Assembly: GCF_001704415.2 (NCBI RefSeq)
Contig: NC_030819.1
Location: 40,046,575 to 40,110,574 of the forward strand
Direction: 5' to 3'
Source of the DNA: Capra hircus
Lineage: Eukaryota; Chordata; Mammalia; Artiodactyla; Bovidae
Length of the DNA: 64,000 bases
Below are positions 56,812 through 64,000 of this stretch, piece by piece. Under the pieces are notes generated by a model. The model ran no database searches and was not told the origin of the DNA. It was given only the letters and a program-made list of their open reading frames with translations. The position numbers were made by a program, and so were the translations under genes. Every line of letters begins with the position of its first letter. Positions within the stretch are counted from its first letter, which is position 1.

Positions 56812-58739
56812 TTGTCATTCTAGTATCATTTTTATTAAACATGTTTATAGAGTGATATGATAATGTCAGGTAACAGATACTAAGTAAATAATCATTTTCA
56901 TCACTTAATATTATACGCATGGCATCTAAGCAAAATTAGAATTTGGCTACAGCTTCAAGAATATTTTGTTGCTACCCATGTCTTTCCTGTTATTTGTTCT
57001 ACTTTTGCTTAATAGTTTCTACCAGATGCTTGGATATTGATAAATAGTAATTATATATATTCTATGTTTATTTGAGCTTATCAGGTTACACAATGAAATG
57101 AAGGTTTTATTGCATTTACATTTCAGAGTTTAATCAGAGTGTATTTACCCCTGCAAGTGCAGACTTACTTTCTCTCACTAAATGTTCTAGTGTGCCTTTT
57201 TATATTGCAAATTTTGAGGCACATTAACCAAAACATGATACTGATGTCTCCCTACTATATGGTAGACATTAATACCTTTCCAGATATTTTTGTGTGTCTT
57301 TGAACGCTTTGAAAATTTCCACATGACTGAAATTGACAAACAATATGGATCAACTTTCTTTGTAATAATAACGTGCATATTGCTCAGATTTTCACATGAA
57401 AATGAAGAAAGCTGGTGGAATGGGTCACTGGTGAAATACTTAGCTTTTTAATGACATATATTAGACTCTCTGTGATTATCAACACTGTACTGTTGTCTTA
57501 TTAGTCACTTTTTAGTGGCTGAACTAAATGATTTGTTTTGACTGTCTCATTGTTTGAAAGAAAAGCTATTGCAGAAGTTTTATGTCTGTTTTTGGTCTTG
57601 TTAAACTAGAAAGGGCATAGTCCTGTCTCAAAGGCTTTTCCTGAAGGACTTACAAGTCAGAGCTCAGTGTCTGAGTTTGTTTCCAAACTTAAATTTCTCA
57701 AGTTTCAGAGAGACAGACTTCTATTAGGCCACCGGGCTAGTGAAGCAATGTTTAGATATTATTTCAATCAAAGAACTGTGTTCCATTACCCTAGGATCTA
57801 TGTCAAGCTGTGGATTAGGTTAAAAAACCAACAAAAGCTCCTGGTGGTTGAAAGATTATAAGTATTTTGCTACATTACTGCATTGCAGGCATGAGCACGT
57901 TCTTTCAGCATTTTCGAGTTTCACAACGTTACAATTAATTAATTGTGTCTATCTAGCTAAAACAGTAGTCAGAGTTACTGTCTGCACTTTTAATAAATCC
58001 TTTGAATTCCCTTGATCTTTCTTTTTTTCTTATCCTCTCTGTGTACTGTAGCAAAACTTTCCCAAACCCATAAAACTTTGATTAATGGAATGAAGAATTG
58101 GATTTGTGATACCTGTTTTCTTTATTCTCCCATGCTTCTCTGACCTCGGGGTCACTTTCTAAGTGTTCCTCAGCCTTTTACAAAAACTGATAATTAAAAA
58201 AAAAACAACCCTGAAATTTATATAAAGCATGACCATCCTTGCTGTTACTAAGTTCTTTATCCACAAATACATGCAATAGCCATTTACTATACACATTTAT
58301 ATCTAGTGTTTCTATTCTAGTAGTTTATGTCCCTTCATTTTCTTCACTCTTTCTTCCTTTTGCTCCCCAACCATATGCATGCTTACAAACTAGGTAGAAG
58401 ATAGAGTGTGGAAAAAAAAAGTTTATCATTTAAAGTATTTTTCACTGTCACCTTTGGGTAGCACTTCATGATTTTTTGCATGAAATCCAGAACTATTCAT
58501 TGATTGTAAAACCATCTACTAATTAATGAAAATGAATTGCCTCACTCTGCTTCAGTTTCTGATATCCAGATTTAACTATGTTTTTGGAAGAACTGTGTTT
58601 TTATCCTCAACTTTCTATGCCAATAACCTGACTTTTTCCTTTTTTTTCCATTCAGAATTCACGGTAAAACATCCTTAATTTCTAGGTTTCCTTCTCTCTC
58701 CTTAGTCTCTCTTTCTCTTATGCAAATATAGTAAAGAAG
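56812..58739. other. Intronic stretch, mostly unique
   Basis: No young repeat. 57560-57960 has balanced composition with a few CpGs and a 64-codon frame (57667-57861) of no known family; nothing supports a gene. Confidence 0.4.
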
Positions 58740-59210
58740 CAAAGCTGCTACTATGAACGTGTTTATAACCTCGACCCTAGGAGAACTCAATGTCTCCCAG
58801 CTGTGTGAAGTGTATTTCTTAGTAGGGAGCCTGGTCCCACTTTTACGTGGTCATGCTGGTGTAAGCAACTATCATGTTTGGATTCAAAGGTGGCCCAAGA
58901 AAGCGTCCTGGGGACATGGTCTTAGAATGAAGTACAGCCCAATTCTGTCCATATGCTGCCAGGTGGGTAGAGGGTTGGGTGCCCTGCTGAGAGTGATGTG
59001 CTTTGTGAATAGAATCTAGTAGGGTTGTCCAGTTCAGAGTATCAAGCCAGGCCTCTTCCCCTTGTGTTTTAGGATATCTAAAGTAAAATGCAGAAGATGG
59101 CATCTTTCCTTTCTCACAGCTTAAGTGAACCCTTTTGGTGATGTGAGAATCTATCTTATTTATGCTGTGGTGTGGAGATAAAGATATTATAATCAAGGTC
59201 ATAATAACTT
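58740..59210. other. Locally GC-richer segment of unknown origin
   Basis: It stands out from the AT-rich surroundings. Overlapping frames run on both strands (88 codons forward at 58753, 119 codons reverse at 58843-59202). Neither resembles a known protein, and no splice-bounded coding potential is apparent. An old repeat or LTR remnant is more likely than a gene. Confidence 0.4.
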
Positions 59211-59239
59211 TTATGCTCAGTATAGTGCTTCCTTAAAAA

Positions 59240-59350
59240 AAAAGTTCTTTTTTTAAAATTAACTTTTAATTTTATGTTGGGGTATAGTTGATTTATAGTA
59301 TTTTGTTAGTTTCAGGTGTACAGCAAAGTAATTCAGTTATACATACCCAC
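59240..59350 (-). repeat. L1 3' end fragment
   Basis: TTAACTTTTAATTTTATGTT, GGTATAGTTGATTTATAGTA and GTACAGCAAAGTAATTCAGT: reverse L1 terminus, same type as 26133-26360. Confidence 0.8.
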
Positions 59351-60119
59351 TTCAGATCTAGGGATACCTACAGACTGAAAGTGAGAGGATGGAGAGAAGT
59401 ATTCCATGCCAATGGAAATCAAAAGAGCAAGCACTGGGGTAGCAGTACACATCTCAGACAAAAAAGGAAATATTAATTCAGAAGAATTCAGTTCATTTTC
59501 TTCTCCAGAAAATAATGAAAAAAAAAAACCTACCCATGAATGATTATTGGTTGAGAGTGTCAGCTAAATAGATAGACTTCTTAAAAATTTGAATTGCCTA
59601 ACAATAGCATGAATTATTTAGCTTCTAAGTGTATTTGATTCTGAAAATAGAAGGTTTTTTTTTTTTTTGTCTAAAACAGGGCAGACAGTACATAAATAAT
59701 GTGCTTATTTATAGTATATTTAATTAATTTTAAATCTATGGTGAATATTGTGCACTAATGGTGAGATAATAAAGCATCATATTTTGCTAAGTAGAAGACC
59801 CAATTTAAGAGTTATATTTTGCAGAAACAGCTTGTCTTCTTCCTCATTTTTGTAGTTTTACATTTAGCTAGAGAGATTGTTCACTAAGATTCAACACCTA
59901 AAGAATGCATTTTTTTATATTGTTCAAAGCTGACCTCTGCTTTTAGAAAAGTTTATCTGCACTTTTTCATCTGTTTAGAAACATACATTTTTGGTTAAGA
60001 GATCGAAGACAATCTTTCTTTGTCTTTTTTTTCTCCTGAGCTAGGGAGGTTGAGATAAAAAAGAATGACTGCTTTAAAAGTCACACATGGCTGTAATTTA
60101 AGATTTTTTTCCTCTCATT

Positions 60120-60660
60120 GTCCGTAACAGTTGAAAGAAACCTTCAATGAAAGTTTATTAACTAGGCCAATGCCTGAGGCAATAAAGGTTCATTTATTAC
60201 CAGTTTCTTGGCTGTTTTTCTTCTTCTATTTTTCGGTTAAACTCATAGCGTAAGATAATACTTCACAAAATTAAACCTTTGACCTTCTGTAGAGTTAAGT
60301 CTCCTTTGATTAGATAAAGTAACAATTTATGGTCCAGCATGAGGTTGCACATGAAATGAATAATGCAATAGACTCCGTGTGGACTGAGAATCTATTGCTT
60401 TTGAAAAGATGAATGCTGTTTAAAGGGGGGAAAGTCCGCTTAAGTGTGTTGTCTTTATTCAATATGCACTTTAGCAATATTTCAAAAAGCTTTACTTCCA
60501 AGATAAAGTTATGTTTGAATTTTCTAATTCTCAGAAGGAAGATGTATGGCAAAAATACTGCAAAAAGCTTGGTAATTCTTTGTAAAACTGTCTTATGAGT
60601 GATTAGGCCACACACTCCAGGTATTAACAAAGGCTGAATTATAAAATAAATAATTGCATG
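60120..60660 (+). promoter_or_regulatory. Candidate conserved noncoding element
   Basis: Repeat-free block with SOX-type cores (AACAAT 60321, AACAAAGG 60626, CCATTG just after at 60671), AGATAA at 60312 and ATAATTGCAT near 60650. The texture matches developmental enhancers of the locus; enhancer activity is inferred, not shown. Confidence 0.35.
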
Positions 60661-61121
60661 AGAAAAATGACCATTGCTTTTACAAATGGAGTTCTATAAT
60701 GATGGGACAATTAACATAGTATAATTTGCAATAACTTGATAAGCTACTATTAACATAACTTAACTTGATATTTGATAACTTTTACCAACAAGAAGTGTGA
60801 GAAGAACACTATATAATTATAGATCCACTATATAATTAGACTAGATCCTTTATTTTTAAACTAACCCGTAGGAGTTCAGTTTCTGTTTGTTATGAAAAAG
60901 TAACTTTTGTGAATAACAGTAATGTTTTAAATTTTGTTTTGCTTAAGGTATGTTATAATTTTGAAATGCCATATGTGTTGCCAGATGAGTGATTAGATAT
61001 AATTTTCCAGATATTTCTCTCATTTTGCCATGTGTTCTTTTCGAAATTGTTTGGGTAAATTGAGAAAAGTCTCAAATCCATCAGTGAAAATATTTTATTG
61101 GAATTGCCTAATGACTCCAGA

Positions 61122-61519
61122 GTTGGACTATAAAGAAAGCTGAGCACCGGATGCTTTTGAACTGTGGTGTTGGAGGAGACTCTTGAGAGTCCCTTGGACT
61201 GCAAGGAGATGCAACCAGTCCGTCCTAAAGGATATCAGTCCTGAATATTCATTGGAGGGACTGATGCTGAAGTTGAAACTTCAATAGTTTGGCCCGCAGA
61301 TGGGAAGAACTGACTAATTGGAAAAGTCCCTGATGCTGGGAAAGATTGAAGGCAAGAGGAGAGGAGGATAACAGAGGATGAGATGGTTGCATGGCATCAC
61401 TGATGAGATGGACATGAGTTTGAGTAGGTTCTGGGAGTTGGTGATGGACAGGGAGGTCTGGTGTGCTGCAGTCCATTGGGTTGCAAAGAGTCAGACACAA
61501 CTGAGTGGCTGAACTGAAA
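61122..61519 (+). mobile_element. BovB LINE 3' end with perfect 9-bp target-site duplication
   Basis: Forward copy from GTTGGACTATAAAGAAAGCT to the CTGAACTGAA tail, more diverged than most. Flanked by GACTCCAGA at 61113-61121 and 61520-61528. Confidence 0.94.
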
Positions 61520-61528
61520 GACTCCAGA

Positions 61529-62135
61529 ATAGATACATATGATTTCAGATTCAAATTTGACATTTATTTCTTTCTTCAGCTTCATGGAAGTACAGAAATG
61601 TGTACATAGCACAGGCCCATGTTTCACATGAAGCTGTTATGATTAGCTGGTTGTTTAAATTACTAATCGATATGCAGAAGTTGGATGCTTGAGAGAAGTG
61701 TTTTAGTTTCAGTTTGGTTCTTTTTCAATTAGCTTAAATTATTTAAGGTGAATAAATCTACTACAGTGATTTAGTTTCTTTTAATAGAATCTCATGGTAC
61801 AAGATAAATTAGGTCAAGAGAAGCCATTGGATCAGTCCAATGACAAACTTCACTCATAAATGAAGAGATGTAAGGAAAATGGAACATTTGCTCTAAATTA
61901 TTATTGTTTTGAAATAAAGTAAAAGGTTTTATTGGAAAGTACAAAAGACTTGCATTTCTTGCCATATTGGAAATTAGATATCTCTTTCTGTTGTAATGAT
62001 TTTTACAGCAAAAAAGCAAAAAGAGAGAAAGAAGTGAATAATGTAATGCCAACTGTTGGTAATTTTCCTCGACATCCACTTGCTCTTTTCCTAGGTGAGC
62101 TGGATTTGTACTAATCAAACCTCAAAGGGGAAATC
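61529..62135. other. Intronic stretch, nothing recognised
   Basis: The 108-codon reverse frame at 61792-62118 overlaps a forward frame and shows no family features. Confidence 0.4.
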
Positions 62136-62146
62136 ATTTTGAACAT

Positions 62147-62524
62147 CGGTTCAGTTCAGTTTAGTCGCTCAGTCGTGTCTGACTCTTTGCAACCTCATGA
62201 ATCACAGCACGCCAGGCCTCCCTGTCCATCACCAACTCCCGGAGTTCACCCAAAATCATGTCCATCGAGTCGGTGATGCCATCCAGCCATCTCAACCTCT
62301 GTCGTCCCCTTCTCCTCCTGCCCCCAATCCCTCCCAGCATCAGAGTCTTTTCCAATGAGTCAACTCTTCACATGAGGCGGCCAAAGTACTGGAGTTTCAG
62401 TTTTGGCATCATTCCTTCTAAAGAAATCCCAGGGCTGATCTCCTTCAGAATGGACTGGTTGGATCTCCTTGCAGTCCAAGGGACTCTCAGGAGTCTTCTC
62501 CAACACCACAGTTCAAAAGCATCA
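62147..62524 (-). mobile_element. BovB LINE 3' end with perfect 11-bp target-site duplication
   Basis: Reverse copy from CGGTTCAGTTCAGTTTAGTC to CACCACAGTTCAAAAGCATC. ATTTTGAACAT flanks it at 62136-62146 and 62525-62535. Confidence 0.96.
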
Positions 62525-62535
62525 ATTTTGAACAT

Positions 62536-63007
62536 AGACAGCATTTATTTCTTGAACAATAAAGTATAAGATTGTCTCAAAATCATACATTATAAGTAAC
62601 TGGGCTAAATTACACTAAGAAAATTAAATATCATGACTATGACTACAAAAGCATGCCATGATAAAGGCTTCCCGCTACCCTCTAGAGAAGGATGAATAAT
62701 TTGAAGTTATGATCGAAGAGCTATATTTTTTTTGATCTTCCTTGTCACATGGAAGTATCTATTTTTCTGAATTAATCAGAATTATTCTTTTCCATAGTCC
62801 AGCTTTAAAGCAGCAACCAAAACCCTACTTTTCCAAACAATTGAGCTATCACCATTCATATTTTTCTTGAAATCATATAAGAAAAATACATTACTTATAG
62901 GCTGAATATGGAGATTCAATGATATGATGGAATAAATATAAAAACCTAATGACAAAAGTTGCTTCAAATAGTCTTTCCATCCTTATCCTATTGTTATTCA
63001 GTGTGTG
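62536..63007. other. Intronic stretch, nothing recognised
   Basis: AT-rich; no gene or repeat recognised. Confidence 0.4.
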
Positions 63008-63124
63008 CTTAGTAGCTTTAGTCGTATCTGACTCTCTGCGACCCTATGGACCATGGCTTGCCAGGCTCCTCTGTCCATGGGATTCTCCAGGCAAGAATAT
63101 TGGAGTGGGTTACCATTTCCTTCT
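63008..63124 (-). mobile_element. Bov-tA SINE, tail half
   Basis: Reverse fragment GCTTAGTAGCTTTAGTCGTA to GGTTACCATTTCCTTCTT; the tRNA-like head is missing. Confidence 0.92.
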
Positions 63125-63202
63125 TTATTGTTATTCCATGAACATGGCTATATACTGTTCTTCACTCAGATCCTGACCTCTATTTAGAAAGTGTGTATGT
63201 GT

Positions 63203-63290
63203 CATATTATATATATATATATATATGCACGTATTTTAATATACATTATATATAATAAAATATATATATATTATATATATGTATATGTTG
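63203..63290. repeat. AT-rich microsatellite, partly palindromic
   Basis: Alternating TA runs with inverted symmetry around 63240-63280. Confidence 0.9.
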
Positions 63291-63292
63291 TT

Positions 63293-63494
63293 GTTTAGTT
63301 GCTAAGTCATGTCTGACTCTTTTGCATCCCCATGCGCTGTAGCCTGCCAAGCTCTTCTGTCCATGGGATCCCAGGCAAGAATACGGGAGTGGGTTGCTCT
63401 TTCCTTCTACAGGGTATTTTCCTGACCCAGGAATCCAATGTACACTTCCTGTGTTGCAAGTGATTCTTTACTACTGAGCCACCAGGGAAGCCCA
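63293..63494 (-). mobile_element. Bov-tA SINE
   Basis: Reverse copy: GTTTAGTTGCTAAGTCATGT to TACTGAGCCACCAGGGAAGC. Confidence 0.95.
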
Positions 63495-63510
63495 TCTATA
63501 TCTATATCAC

Positions 63511-63594
63511 TTCAGTTCAGTTCAGTTCAGCTCAGTCGCTCAGTCGTGTCCAACTCTTTGTGACCCCATGAATCGCAGCACGCCAGGCCTCCCT
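63511..63594 (-). mobile_element. BovB LINE, terminal remnant
   Basis: TTCAGTTCAGTTCAGTTCAG to CACGCCAGGCCTCCCTG. Only the last ~80 bp remain before the sequence passes into a microsatellite. Confidence 0.93.
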
Positions 63595-63599
63595 GTATA

Positions 63600-63650
<51 letters not shown>

Positions 63651-63710
63651 ATATATATATATGCATTTATATATATGGGTGTAAAGTTTTATATATATAT
63701 ATATATGTAT
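63595..63710. repeat. Compound (GT)n/(TA)n microsatellite
   Basis: Three alternating GT and TA blocks directly after the BovB remnant. The IYIYIY-type frames here are artefacts. Confidence 0.95.
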
Positions 63711-64000
63711 TTCTTGAGTCATTTTTACTTTAAAAAGGTTTATATTACTGCATCAAAAAAACTTTACGATTACATTGTCTCCAGTTATTTATCTCATTGG
63801 ATAACTCCCACAGACAAGATTTACATGTCGAAACAATCACTTCTCTTATAACTTTTTCTCATCTCCTCCTTTCTACATCAACAATCATACACTGAGAGCC
63901 CTGCATGTTACCATGATTCTAGAAAAAGAAAAAAAGGGAGACTTATTGAAGTATCAAAGGATTTAGCAGAGGATTTACATGGTGTTGAGAAAAGTAGAAA

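Larger units (their letters stand above)
15569..64000 (+). other. DACH1: DACH1 intron downstream of the exon (5' part)
   Basis: The intron begins at the GTAAGAG donor and runs to the end of the window, so it is longer than 48 kb. The expected next coding segment, a poly-Ala stretch that would appear as a GC-rich GCN run, was looked for and not seen. The introns of DACH1 are known to be very large in mammals, which fits. Confidence 0.85.

Noticed and set aside
57667..57861. 64-codon forward frame as a small protein
   Set aside because: No Kozak context of note, no homology recognised, no splice-bounded structure.
58843..59202. 119-codon reverse frame as a gene
   Set aside because: No family motif, no splice context, and overlapping frames on the other strand; composition alone explains it.
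61792..62118. 108-codon reverse frame as a gene
   Set aside because: Overlaps an opposite-strand frame and has no recognisable domain or flanking splice sites.
63540..63851. Ile/Tyr- and Cys/Val-rich frames over the GT/TA array
   Set aside because: Pure translation of dinucleotide repeats.

Overview
The window is nuclear DNA from a ruminant, most likely a bovid. The evidence is about 25 tRNA-derived Bov-tA/Bov-A2 SINEs and about 13 BovB (RTE-type) LINE copies, families typical of ruminant genomes, on top of older mammalian repeats (MIR, L2, L1). The sequence alone does not separate cattle from sheep, goat or related species. It is AT-rich, has no bacterial or viral organisation, and almost every open frame in it lies in retrotransposon debris or is a chance frame.

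One host coding feature can be supported: a 116-nt internal exon at 15453-15568 on the + strand. It has a polypyrimidine tract and AG acceptor, a GTAAGAG donor, and 38 complete codons that read as the DACH1 (dachshund homologue 1) segment just after the Ski/Sno/Dac DNA-binding domain. The rest of the window is therefore intron: at least 15.4 kb upstream and 48.4 kb downstream. No second exon was found.

Layout: 1-9.6 kb is dense in repeats (L2, L1, a BovB inserted in a BovB inserted in an old repeat, a SINE dimer, and a BovB between roughly 78-bp direct repeats). 9.6-17.6 kb is poor in ruminant repeats and contains the exon and a candidate conserved block immediately upstream of it. 17.6-24.5 kb is a SINE cluster. 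24.5-38.5 kb is long AT-rich sequence with few young insertions and several candidate conserved noncoding blocks, interrupted by one MIR/SINE/SINE nest. 38.5-52.2 kb is the densest retrotransposon region, with a L1 carrying perfect 12-bp target-site duplications and a 5' inversion, and the longest BovB (about 2.5 kb). 52.2-61.1 kb is mostly unique AT-rich DNA with another candidate conserved block near 60.1-60.7 kb. 61.1-64 kb ends in BovB/SINE fragments and AT/GT microsatellites.

No new enzymatic or defence system is visible. The most interesting points are the candidate regulatory blocks in the DACH1 introns, two diverged intra-window duplications outside recognised repeats, and several insertion structures with unusual flanking duplications. 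Conservation is inferred by eye; no alignment or database search was possible.
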